A stretch of 54,325 nucleotides of DNA from an uncultured Collinsella sp. (GTDB lineage Bacteria; Actinomycetota; Coriobacteriia; Coriobacteriales; Coriobacteriaceae). The position numbers and the translations under genes are program-made. Shown here one piece after another: positions 1-7,441 of the stretch. The stretch's first letter is position 1, and each line of letters starts with the position of its first letter. The stretch lies in NCBI GenBank assembly GCA_958415665.1, contig CATYZK010000012.1:1-54325 (forward strand). The letters are read 5' to 3'. Under the pieces are notes generated by a model. The model had not been told where the DNA came from, did not search any database, and saw nothing but the letters and a program-made list of their open reading frames with translations.

Positions 1-317
1 ACCACGGACCGACCCCCACCCGCCCCACAAGCCCTATCGCACCATAAAGCCGCAAGACCAGTCAATTTGGGACGGGGCTCTTTTGACTACCTTTATGAGC
101 CCTTTTCCTTCGTTCCCCACGGATTTGCGAAGGATGCTCGCCACGAAATCGGCCCATTTACTACGTTTAACCTGACACCCCTGTCCATACCCCCGATTCT
201 CAAAAACCGGCAGGCTCTCTACCTGCGCTTTTGTTTTTAGCGAATGCGTCATGGTTTGAGGTGCACAGTTAAACGTAGTAGATGGGCGTGATTCTTGGCA
301 GGCGACTCGCGAACACG
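1..317. other. Intergenic region downstream of the MFS gene
   Basis: No gene here is convincing. An open frame of 72 codons runs leftward from 252 to 34, but no Shine-Dalgarno sequence precedes its ATG and I recognise no domain. The clear structure is an inverted repeat with 20-nt arms at 152-171 and 268-287, listed separately. No U-tract terminator for the MFS gene (stop at 318) is evident. Confidence 0.5.
152..287. repeat. Inverted repeat with 20-nt arms
   Basis: The left arm at 152-171 reads GCCCATTTACTACGTTTAAC. The reverse complement of 268-287 is the same except for one T-to-C change. The 96-nt interior carries part of the 72-codon leftward frame. No U-run follows either arm, so it is not a simple terminator; it could be a small mobile palindromic element or a structured RNA. 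Confidence 0.6.
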
Positions 318-1622
318 CTAATGCCGGATGCGCGTCCTCACCAAACGTACCAATGTGAGCGCAAAGCCCACGGTAGCAACCGCCATCAGCACATAAAACA
401 CCGAGCGGAAGCCAAACAGGAAGACATCCGGACGGCCCGCCACATAGCTCGTGACCGTCTTACCCATTACCGCGCTCGTCTGTCCATACAGGATGCGCGA
501 CGCCGCCGTAATACCCAGCGCTATGCCCGCATAGCGCGCCAAGCTGCCCAAGCTGCCCGCAAAGCCAAGCGCCTCACGCGGAGCCGAACCCATATACAGC
601 GAATTATTGGGACTCTGGAAGATCGACGTGCCGCACGACATAAACGCGACGCAACACACGATCATCAAGATGGAAGAGTGCTCGTCAAGCGTGCTCACCG
701 CAAAGAGACCGCACACGTACACGCCCAGGCCAACGGCCGTGGGCGCTTCACAACCAACACGGTCGGACACCGAGCCCGAAAGCGGGCCCACAAAGGCATT
801 CACGACCGGCATCGCCAAAAACAACAGGCCGGAGATATCGGAGCTAAAGCCGTGGGCATCCTGAAAGTAGAACGGCAGCACAAACTCGGAGGCACCGATA
901 CCCACGAACACGATAAGCATGCAAGCCAGGTTAATCGTGAAAGCCGAGCTCGCAAAGCAGCGACGCGCCGCCTCTGTCAACGGCATAGGGCGTTCGCCAG
1001 CCTCCGGCTTGACATGCGGCAGCGTATAGAGTCCCACGATAAACGAGATGACGCCAATGGGAAGGTTGATGAGGAAGATGCTCTCCCATGGAAAACTTGC
1101 CACGAGTACGCCGCCGAGCACGGGGCCGCACATCATGCCAAGAGCCACAAAGGTCGCCAGAATGCCCATGGCACGACCGCGCTCACGCGCCGGAAACGAC
1201 TCAGTGATGATGCCCATATTGTTGGCCATCGCGGCGGCACAGCCAATGCCCTGCACGATTCGCGCCAAGATAAGCACCTCGAGCGAAGCCGAAAGCCCGC
1301 AAAGCAGCGAGCCACCCGTAAAGACGATCACACCAAGCTGGAACACATTCACCTTGCCGCGCACATCGCCCAAGCGGCCAAACGGCAGCATGGCGACGCA
1401 CGTCGCGAGCAGATACGCCGAGCTCACGAGCTGAATGCGGTCGAGACCCACACCCAGCTCCTTTTGCATCACCGGAAGCGCCACCGTCACGATGCTCGCA
1501 TCCAGACACGCCATAAAGGTCATGACGAGCACGGTGAACAGAATCGCCCATTTATTCTTACCGTGGGTGTCGCCCTCCAGGGCAATGTGTTCGCGGCGCA
1601 GCTGCTCGGCAGTTTTCTCCAT
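318..1622 (-). CDS. MFS transporter, drug:H+ antiporter type
   Basis: Integral membrane exporter of the major facilitator superfamily (434 aa), presumably proton-driven efflux of small molecules from the cytoplasm; the substrate cannot be read from sequence. The first membrane helix carries LDASIVTVALP (about residues 40-50), the motif typical of DHA-type drug exporters. GRLGDVRGK after helix 2 is MFS motif A, and GPVLGGVL in helix 5 matches motif C. About 12 hydrophobic segments are visible. The ATG at 1622 was chosen because AAAGGA lies about 7 nt upstream; an earlier in-frame start at 1649 has no ribosome site. A strong terminator (1648-1694) separates it from metY, so it should have its own promoter or depend on read-through. 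Confidence 0.85.
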   Translation of the reverse strand: MEKTAEQLRREHIALEGDTHGKNKWAILFTVLVMTFMACLDASIVTVALPVMQKELGVGLDRIQLVSSAYLLATCVAMLPFGRLGDVRGKVNVFQLGVIVFTGGSLLCGLSASLEVLILARIVQGIGCAAAMANNMGIITESFPARERGRAMGILATFVALGMMCGPVLGGVLVASFPWESIFLINLPIGVISFIVGLYTLPHVKPEAGERPMPLTEAARRCFASSAFTINLACMLIVFVGIGASEFVLPFYFQDAHGFSSDISGLLFLAMPVVNAFVGPLSGSVSDRVGCEAPTAVGLGVYVCGLFAVSTLDEHSSILMIVCCVAFMSCGTSIFQSPNNSLYMGSAPREALGFAGSLGSLARYAGIALGITAASRILYGQTSAVMGKTVTSYVAGRPDVFLFGFRSVFYVLMAVATVGFALTLVRLVRTRIRH

Positions 1623-1647
1623 ATATATCCTTTCTATCGTGCAACGC

Positions 1648-1694
1648 AAAAACGGGACCCCAATCGCCTACAAACGGTCACGATCGGGGTCCCG
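1648..1694 (-). terminator. Rho-independent terminator of metY
   Basis: Read leftward, arms CGGGACCCCGATCG and CGATTGGGGTCCCG form a long GC stem followed by TTTTT. It lies 71 bp after the metY stop and just upstream of the MFS ribosome site. Confidence 0.85.
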
Positions 1695-1764
1695 ACTACG
1701 GAATCGGAACTATGAGGACGTCGTCAGCCGAAAAGCCGTCCCACGCCTCGTACAGCACGCTAGC

Positions 1765-3048
1765 CTAGCACTGCTCGAGCGCCTGCTCAAGGTCGGCAAT
1801 CAGATCGGCCGTATCCTCGAGGCCGCACGACAGGCGCACCATGTCGGCGGAGATGCCGCAGGCGATGAGCTCCTCATCGTTCATCTGACGGTGCGTGGCG
1901 TTAGCGGGATGCAGGCAGCAGGTGCGGGCATCGGCCACATGCGTGGCGATCTGGGCGAGCTTGAGGCTCTTCATAAAGGTCTCGGCCGCCGCGCGACCAC
2001 CGTTAAAGCCAAAGCTCACGACGCCGCACGTGCCGTTGGGCATGTACTTCTGAGCCAGGTCATAGTACTTATCGCCCTCCAGGCCTGGATAGCTCACGAA
2101 GCGCACCTTGGGATGACTCTGCAGGAACTTGGCAACGGCCAGGCCGTTCTCACAATGACGCGGCATACGCACATGCAGGCTCTCGAGCGAGCTATTCAGG
2201 AAAAACGCCGCCTGCGGGTTCTGCATGGGGCCGAGGTCGCGCATGAGCTGCGCGGTGGCCTTGGTAATGAAGGCACCCTCGCGACCGAACTTCTCGGCAT
2301 AGGTCACGCCGTGGTAGCTCTCGTCGGGCGTGGTGAGACCCGGGAACTTGTCCGCATGGGCCATCCAGTCAAACTGGCCGTGGTCAACGATTACGCCGCC
2401 GATATATGCCGCGTGACCATCCATGTACTTGGTGGTGGAGTGGGTGACAATATCGGCACCCCACTCAAAGGGACGGCACATCACAGGCGTGGGGAACGTG
2501 TTGTCGACCATCAGCGGCACGCCATGGTCGTGCGCGGCCTTGGCAAAGCGCTCAATGTCGAGCACGGCCAGCGCAGGGTTGGCGATGGTCTCGCCAAAGA
2601 CGAGCTTGGTGTTGGGCTGGAAAGCGGCCTCCAGCTCCTCGTCGGTGCAGTCAGGAGCAACGAAAGTGCAGGTCAGACCCATGCGGCCCATAGTGTGAGC
2701 GAGCAGGTTGTAGGTACCGCCATAGATGGCAGAGCTCGCGACCACGTGATCACCGGCACCGGCAACGTTAAAGATAGCGAGGAAGTTCGCGGCCATGCCC
2801 GAGCTCGTGAGCATTGCAGCGGTGCCGCCCTCCATCTCGCAGATCTTGGCGGCAACGAGGTCGCAGGTAGGGTTCTGCAGGCGGCTATAGAAGTAGCCAG
2901 ACTCCTCCAGGTCAAACAGCTTGCCCATGTGTTCGGACGTGTCGTACTTCCACGTCGTGGACTGATAGATAGGCACCTGGCGCGGCTCCGCATCGCCCGG
3001 ACGATAACCGCCCTGAACACACGTGGTACCGATAGTCTGCTCGCTCAT
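1765..3048 (-). CDS. metY: O-acetylhomoserine sulfhydrylase (PLP-dependent)
   Basis: Cytosolic PLP enzyme of the Cys/Met metabolism family (427 aa, usual length). It replaces the acetyl group of O-acetylhomoserine with sulfide to give homocysteine for methionine synthesis. The N-terminus (VQGGYRPGDAEPRQVPIYQSTT) resembles the MetY group rather than MetB/MetC, and the stretch VTHSTTKYMDGHAAYIGG near residue 210 contains the lysine expected to bind PLP. The ATG at 3048 is preceded by AAGGGAGC at good spacing. The gene is monocistronic with its own terminator and is divergent from the redox gene at 3282, with a palindromic operator candidate between them. O-succinylhomoserine as substrate cannot be excluded. 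Confidence 0.9.
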   Translation of the reverse strand: MSEQTIGTTCVQGGYRPGDAEPRQVPIYQSTTWKYDTSEHMGKLFDLEESGYFYSRLQNPTCDLVAAKICEMEGGTAAMLTSSGMAANFLAIFNVAGAGDHVVASSAIYGGTYNLLAHTMGRMGLTCTFVAPDCTDEELEAAFQPNTKLVFGETIANPALAVLDIERFAKAAHDHGVPLMVDNTFPTPVMCRPFEWGADIVTHSTTKYMDGHAAYIGGVIVDHGQFDWMAHADKFPGLTTPDESYHGVTYAEKFGREGAFITKATAQLMRDLGPMQNPQAAFFLNSSLESLHVRMPRHCENGLAVAKFLQSHPKVRFVSYPGLEGDKYYDLAQKYMPNGTCGVVSFGFNGGRAAAETFMKSLKLAQIATHVADARTCCLHPANATHRQMNDEELIACGISADMVRLSCGLEDTADLIADLEQALEQC

Positions 3049-3136
3049 ATCTTGCTCCCTTGCTCGGGTTTTATTTTATTCGGTTCACGATACCGCTACC
3101 CCGCACCCCTCTCAACCCATCCCCCAAGTAGGTTAT

Positions 3137-3165
3137 GGGACAAATTAATCAGGTTTATTTGTCCC
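3137..3165. promoter_or_regulatory. Palindromic operator candidate, GGGACAAAT-N11-ATTTGTCCC
   Basis: A perfect 9-bp inverted repeat with an 11-nt spacer lies between divergent metY (start 3048) and the C_GCAxxG_C_C gene (start 3282). No U-run follows, so a protein-binding site is more likely than a terminator. The regulator is unknown. Confidence 0.5.
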
Positions 3166-3281
3166 AAATCTTAAGAAAGTGTTCGATGGCGAAAAACAAT
3201 GAGATATGCACTGCGGTCTCGATAAGCGAATGCGCCGGCAAGGGTACCATAGGCGGGTACACCATGAACAAGGAGACAACG

Positions 3282-3728
3282 ATGAAGCAGATCGATACCA
3301 CCCAGCTCAACACTGCCGCCTGCCAGGCTCAGGCTGCCGAATACCACGCCCGCGGCTTTAACTGCGCGCAGGCCGTCGCCTGCACGCTCGCACCCGCCGT
3401 TGGACTCGACCCCGAGACTGCCTTCACCCTCACCGAGGGCTTCGGTGCCGGGATGGGCGGGATGACCGAGACCTGCGGCGCCATCTCGGGCGCCGTGGCC
3501 GTCATGGGCTTTGTGATGAGCGACGGCATGGAAAACCCCAAGACCAAGGGGCAGACCTACAAGCTGTCGCGTGAGATCGCCAAACGCTTTGGCGAGAAGA
3601 ACACGACGACCATCTGCGGCACGCTCAAGGGCATTGGCTCGGACCAGGGTCCGCTCCGCAGCTGCCCCGGCTGCATCGACGATGCCGTCGAGATCGCCTG
3701 CGACGTGCTGAAGCAGCTCGCCGAGTAA
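3282..3728 (+). CDS. C_GCAxxG_C_C family redox protein
   Basis: Small cysteine-rich protein (148 aa) of the C_GCAxxG_C_C family, thought to act in electron transfer or metal binding; the precise role is unknown. The pattern is visible in order: FNCAQAVACTL near residue 25, GFGAGMGGMTETCGAISGA near residue 60, and CGTLKG then CPGCIDDAVEIAC near the C-terminus. The ATG at 3282 is chosen because AAGGAG ends 6 nt before it; a second ATG six codons upstream has no ribosome site. It is transcribed alone, divergent from metY. Confidence 0.8.
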   Translation: MKQIDTTQLNTAACQAQAAEYHARGFNCAQAVACTLAPAVGLDPETAFTLTEGFGAGMGGMTETCGAISGAVAVMGFVMSDGMENPKTKGQTYKLSREIAKRFGEKNTTTICGTLKGIGSDQGPLRSCPGCIDDAVEIACDVLKQLAE

Positions 3729-3740
3729 ACGACAACAACA

Positions 3741-3792
3741 AAAATGCGACGGCCGGCGCGCCTGGGATATCCCATGGCACGCCGGCCGTCGC
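3741..3792 (-). terminator. Terminator of yigZ
   Basis: Read leftward, a very strong GC stem (GCGACGGCCGGCGTGCC paired with GGCGCGCCGGCCGTCGC) is followed by ATTTTTGTTGTTG. It starts 3 bp after the yigZ stop and may also stop rightward transcription from the convergent redox gene. Confidence 0.85.
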
Positions 3793-3794
3793 CG

Positions 3795-4430
3795 TTAAAA
3801 CTCGGCAAACTCGGGAGTGCCGACCTCGATCTCCTCGCGGCCAGCCATAAGCTCGCGCATCTTTGCGCAAAACGGCTCCTGCTCCCCCGCCTTAAATACC
3901 AAATGAAGTGTCACAGCGTCCGCGTAGTCAGTGTCCGAAACCTTGGCGCCCGAGTCCTGCGCCAGACGAAGCACCTGCTCATACTGCGGATAAGCCACAT
4001 GCACGTCAACGGGCACAACGCTCGTCATCTCAACGATCTGCCCGGCTTCCTGCGCCGCCGCAACCGCCGCCTGCGTCGCCGCCGTATAGGCACGCACCAG
4101 GCCACCTGGCCCCAACAGGGTACCGCCAAAATAGCGCGTCACCACACAGCAAACATTTTTGAGCCCCGCACCACGAAGCACCTCGAGCGTCGGCATGCCG
4201 CTTGTACGGCTCGGTTCACCGTCATCGCTCTGGCGCTCGCGCCCATCGACCAAAATCCATGCGGGCACATTATGACGAGCATCGTAATGGCGCTTGCGAA
4301 CCATCTCGATAAAGGCATTTGCCTCGTCCTCGGACTCAATATGGACCAGCTGGGCAATAAAACGACTCTTGCGGTCGACAAACTCGCCCATAGCCTCAAC
4401 ATTCGATTGCAAAGTAAAATAGCTGTCCAA
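3795..4430 (-). CDS. yigZ: YigZ/IMPACT family protein
   Basis: Cytosolic protein of the YigZ/IMPACT family (about 211 aa, normal length). The eukaryotic homologue modulates translation control; the bacterial role is not established. The family core is clear: RKSRFIAQL near residue 20, then DDGEPSRTSGMPTLEVL and VTRYFGGTLLGPGGLVRAY in the middle. There is no suitable ATG. The region reads GAGGGGCTTTGTTG, so one of two adjacent TTG codons is the start; the second (4430) has better spacing from GAGGGG. It converges on the redox gene and precedes rnpB. Confidence 0.85.
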   Translation of the reverse strand: MDSYFTLQSNVEAMGEFVDRKSRFIAQLVHIESEDEANAFIEMVRKRHYDARHNVPAWILVDGRERQSDDGEPSRTSGMPTLEVLRGAGLKNVCCVVTRYFGGTLLGPGGLVRAYTAATQAAVAAAQEAGQIVEMTSVVPVDVHVAYPQYEQVLRLAQDSGAKVSDTDYADAVTLHLVFKAGEQEPFCAKMRELMAGREEIEVGTPEFAEF

Positions 4431-4509
4431 CAAAGCCCCTCAAACAAAAGCAAAGCAACAAACAGCCTCAATAATACGGCAAAGGGCATATACCGATTGT
4501 CAGGGTAAC

Positions 4510-4879
4510 AAAAATGCCAAGTGGGCCGATAAGCCGGGTTCTGTCGTGAACGGTCATTTATCTTGTCTGCACGTTACCGTGCAGCTCCACGCACGCTACC
4601 CGAACGCGGACCGGGCCGGCCCATAGCGTTCCTATTCGCGCTTGCTCCGGATGGGGCTTGCCAAGCCGCCGTGTTGCCACGACGCTGGTGGTCTCTTACA
4701 CCACCGTTTCAGCTTTTCCCTTTACGCCTTGCGGCGCAGGTGGGAGTCTTCTTTTCTGCGGCGCTTTCCGTCGGATCACTCCGCCCGGCCGTTAGCCGGC
4801 ATCCCGCCCTCTGGAGCCCGGACTTTCCTCACGCGCACTGCAAGCAGTACATCGCGCGACCGTCTGGCCCACTCAGCAG
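4510..4879 (-). ncRNA. rnpB: RNase P RNA (type A)
   Basis: Catalytic RNA of RNase P, which cuts 5' leaders from tRNA precursors. The universally conserved 5' core GAGGAAAGTCCGGGCTCC reads leftward at 4830-4813, and the 3' core GACAGAACCCGGCTTAT at 4545-4529. The ends pair (AGTGGGCC near 4873 with GGCCCACT near 4520), forming helix P1, and TTTTT at 4514-4510 follows as the terminator. The length of about 365 nt fits a bacterial type A RNA. The exact 5' end is inferred from the -10 box at 4886-4891. Confidence 0.95.
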
Positions 4880-4885
4880 TGCAAG

Positions 4886-4891
4886 AGTGTA
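4886..4891 (-). promoter_or_regulatory. -10 box of rnpB
   Basis: TACACT (leftward) lies about 7 nt before the inferred 5' end of RNase P RNA. No good -35 hexamer is seen at standard spacing. Confidence 0.5.
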
Positions 4892-5143
4892 GCACACCGC
4901 CAACGCACGAGGCGACACAACACGCGCGCTCGACACGATAAACCAAGAACCGCCCATGCGTTACAATAGCCCCGTCGATGGGCAACGTCGTCAGTGGAGA
5001 CGCGACCGCGCTCCGCGCCCCTCCGTCTACTCGGTGCGTTCCCGCCTCCTCCCCGAGGCGGGATGTCGGCATTTTTTCATGCCGCGACAACTCAATAGCT
5101 AACGGACGACCTAGGCGGCAATCTGCCGTTTCGCTCGCAAAAC
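4892..5143 (+). other. Structured intergenic region, possible small RNA
   Basis: No protein gene is supported between rnpB and rpsA. Rightward, TACAAT at 4962-4967 could be a -10 box. About 75 nt later comes a perfect hairpin (CCCGCCTC, loop CTCCCC, GAGGCGGG; 5041-5062), then a second stem GTCGGCAT/ATGCCGCGAC around TTTTTTC (5065-5088). This could be a short rightward RNA of about 110 nt ending near 5077. There is no recognised family match and no -35 box. Confidence 0.3.
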
Positions 5144-5176
5144 AAAAAGGGACCCGCCCTTTCAGGCGGATCCCTT
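5144..5176 (-). terminator. Terminator of rpsA
   Basis: Read leftward, AAGGGATCCGCC and GGCGGGTCCCTT pair around TGAAAG and run into TTTTGTTTT. It lies 25 bp after the rpsA stop. Confidence 0.85.
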
Positions 5177-5200
5177 AAAACAAGTGATCGTCAAACCGAT

Positions 5201-6367
5201 TTACTCGGCGTCGGTCTCCTCGTCCTTCTTCTCGGAAGGCAGCGGGGTAACCTCGATCTCGACGCCCAGAGTCTCAGCAGCGGACTTCATGGACAGGGAG
5301 ATGCGACGACGGTCGAGGTCGATCTCCATGACCTTGACCTGAACCTTGTCGCCCACGTGGGTGACCTGAGAAGGCTGATCGACGTGCTTGTTGGCCATCT
5401 CGGAGATGTGCACCAGGCCCTCGATGCCCTCGCCCAGGTCGACGAAAGCGCCGAACGGGACAAGCTTGGTCACAGTGCCCTCGACGATAGCGCCGACGGG
5501 GTACTTCTTGACCAGTGCGCGCCACGGATCCTCGGTGGTCTGCTTGAGACCCAGGGAGATGCGCTCGCGGTTGAGATCGACGTCGAGAACCTCGACCTCG
5601 ACCTCCTGGCCGACCTTGACAACCTCGGAAGGATGGTTGACGTGGTTCCAGGAGAGCTCGGAGATGTGGATGAGGCCGTCGATACCGCCGAGGTCGACGA
5701 AGGCGCCGAAGTCGACGATGGAGGAAACGGTGCCCTGGAGACGCATACCAGACTTGAGCTTGGACAGGATCTCGGAGCGCTCGGCCTTACGGGACTCCTC
5801 GAGCACGACGCGACGGGAGAGGACGACGTTGTTGCGGTTGCGGTCCATCTCGATAACGCGGGCCTCGATGCGGGTGCCCATGTAAGAGGTGAGGTCCTTG
5901 ACGCGACGGAGGTCGACGAGGGAAGCGGGCAGGAAGCCACGCAGGCCGATGTCGAGGATCAGGCCGCCCTTGACAACCTCGATAACCTCGCCCTCGACGT
6001 TCTCGCCGGAGTTGAACTTCTCCTCGATGCGGTTCCAAGCACGCTCGTACTCGGCACGCTTCTTGGACAGGACCAGACGGCCGTCCTTGTCCTCCTTCTG
6101 GAGAACCAGGGCCTCGATGGGATCACCGAGTGCAACGATGTCTGCAGGGTTAGCGTCCTTGCGGATGGACAGCTCGCGGACCGGGATAACGCCCTCGGAC
6201 TTGAATCCGATGTCAACGAGCACCTCGTCATGCTCGATCTTAACGACAGTGCCGTTAACGAGATCGCCCTCATCAAAGTCGGTAATCGTACCGTCGATGA
6301 GGTTGTTCATCTCCTCCTCGTTGACATCGTCAAGAGAGAAAATGGACGAGTTCTGAATCTCACTCAA
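5201..6367 (-). CDS. rpsA: 30S ribosomal protein S1
   Basis: RNA-binding ribosomal protein (388 aa) that helps recruit mRNA to the 30S subunit. Four S1 (OB-fold) repeats are visible, beginning near residues 32, 120, 205 and 290. The last two show the classic DFGAFVDLGGIDGLIHISELS and PFGAFVDLGEGIEGLVHISEM pattern. Four repeats are the usual actinobacterial/Gram-positive form, against six in E. coli. The best start is TTG at 6367, because GAAAGGGG ends 7 nt upstream and no ATG is nearby; a TTG start for such a highly expressed gene is mildly unusual. It is monocistronic, with its own terminator. Confidence 0.95.
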   Translation of the reverse strand: MSEIQNSSIFSLDDVNEEEMNNLIDGTITDFDEGDLVNGTVVKIEHDEVLVDIGFKSEGVIPVRELSIRKDANPADIVALGDPIEALVLQKEDKDGRLVLSKKRAEYERAWNRIEEKFNSGENVEGEVIEVVKGGLILDIGLRGFLPASLVDLRRVKDLTSYMGTRIEARVIEMDRNRNNVVLSRRVVLEESRKAERSEILSKLKSGMRLQGTVSSIVDFGAFVDLGGIDGLIHISELSWNHVNHPSEVVKVGQEVEVEVLDVDLNRERISLGLKQTTEDPWRALVKKYPVGAIVEGTVTKLVPFGAFVDLGEGIEGLVHISEMANKHVDQPSQVTHVGDKVQVKVMEIDLDRRRISLSMKSAAETLGVEIEVTPLPSEKKDEETDAE

Positions 6368-6682
6368 AGGTGGACCCCTTTCGAACTACGGGGCCCCGAT
6401 TGCTAGGACCTACAGAAGGGTGCGACAAGCACACAACGTTTAGGAACACTCGGGAGCCGACAGATACTAATGTGATGCTTATGCAATCACGTTCGTATAG
6501 GTTACGGGGAAACGACTTCGATTTCAAGCGTGAACTGCGATTTTTTACTCGTGTGGAGACTTTTTCGTAATCTTATGAACTGCTGTCTCCACAACTTGAC
6601 GATAAGCAGTGCGCAGGATGGCTTTGGGGTAAAGTATCCGGAACCAACGATTCTAGATCGAATTTACGAGAAAGGTGCTCGC
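6368..6682. other. Divergent promoter region rpsA / HAD gene
   Basis: The region is AT-richer than its neighbours and must hold both divergent promoters. I could not assign a convincing -35/-10 pair. The one clear motif is GTGATGCTTATGCAATCAC at 6472-6490, an imperfect palindrome of the size of a dimeric regulator site. Confidence 0.35.
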
Positions 6683-7441
6683 GTGCTCAAAGCTGTCGTT
6701 TTCGATATGGACGAAACGCTTCTTAGCATCAACCTCAATGCGTTCATCCTTCGCTATTTTAAGGATGTCTCGTCGATGCTCGCGGATATCGGCCGTCGCA
6801 GCCGTGGCGGCACGATGGCACGCCTCGGCACCATTCTGGTCGACCTCAACGCCAACCGCCGCAGTGGTACGGACAATCGCACCAACCTTACGTTTTATCA
6901 GGAAGAGGTCGAGCGCCGATGTGGCATCTGCCTCTCGGACCCCACCATCTACGAGGCATTTACCTACTACGAGCGCGAGGTGCTGCCGTACAAGAACGAC
7001 GACACGATCAACGCGAAGGCCATGCCCGGCGCGCATGCCGCACTTCAGGCTGTGCAGGACGCGGGCTTGCGCTGCGCACTCTTTACCAACCCCAGTTTTC
7101 CCCAGGGCGCCATCGAGTGCCGCATGGGTTGGGGCGAGCTAATCGACGCGCCCTTCGAGCTCGTGACACACATGGGCAACGCCACCCGCTGCAAGCCCGA
7201 CGCCACGTATTACCTGGAACAGCTGCAGGTCATGGGACTCGAGCCGCACGAGGTCCTTATGGTGGGCAACGACCCCAAGCGCGACTTCCCCAGCCCCGAC
7301 TGCGGCATCCAGACCGCCTACGTGGGCCAGGGCAAACCGAGCCGAGCCACCTGGCGCGGCACCATGGAAGACTTCGCCCACAACTTCAACGCCGTAGTAG
7401 AAGCCTTCTACGAACACCAAATCGCCAACGAACTGTCTTAA
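6683..7441 (+). CDS. HAD-family phosphatase
   Basis: Cytosolic haloacid-dehalogenase superfamily hydrolase (252 aa), probably a phosphatase on a small metabolite; the substrate is unknown. Motif I is VFDMDETLL just after the start (nucleophile Asp plus DET). LFTNP near residue 135 is motif II, CKPDATYYLEQL carries the motif III lysine, and VGNDPKRDF is motif IV with the acidic metal ligands. A helical cap lies between motifs I and II. The GTG at 6683 is chosen because GAGAAAGG ends 8 nt upstream and it places motif I at the N-terminus; upstream codons do not match the family. The stop overlaps the convergent cyuA stop: the two TAA codons share the palindrome TTAA (7438-7441). Confidence 0.85.
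   Translation: MLKAVVFDMDETLLSINLNAFILRYFKDVSSMLADIGRRSRGGTMARLGTILVDLNANRRSGTDNRTNLTFYQEEVERRCGICLSDPTIYEAFTYYEREVLPYKNDDTINAKAMPGAHAALQAVQDAGLRCALFTNPSFPQGAIECRMGWGELIDAPFELVTHMGNATRCKPDATYYLEQLQVMGLEPHEVLMVGNDPKRDFPSPDCGIQTAYVGQGKPSRATWRGTMEDFAHNFNAVVEAFYEHQIANELS

Noticed and set aside
34..252. 72-codon leftward frame near the window start
   Set aside because: No ribosome site; it overlaps the inverted repeat, so it is more likely repeat sequence than a gene, though conservation could change this.
282..1715. Long rightward open frame opposite the MFS gene
   Set aside because: Arg/His-rich composition typical of an antisense frame in GC-rich DNA; no ribosome site or domain, and the opposite strand encodes a clear MFS protein.
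1435..3174. 579-codon rightward frame opposite metY
   Set aside because: Antisense shadow of a well-conserved PLP enzyme; no family match to the translated sequence.
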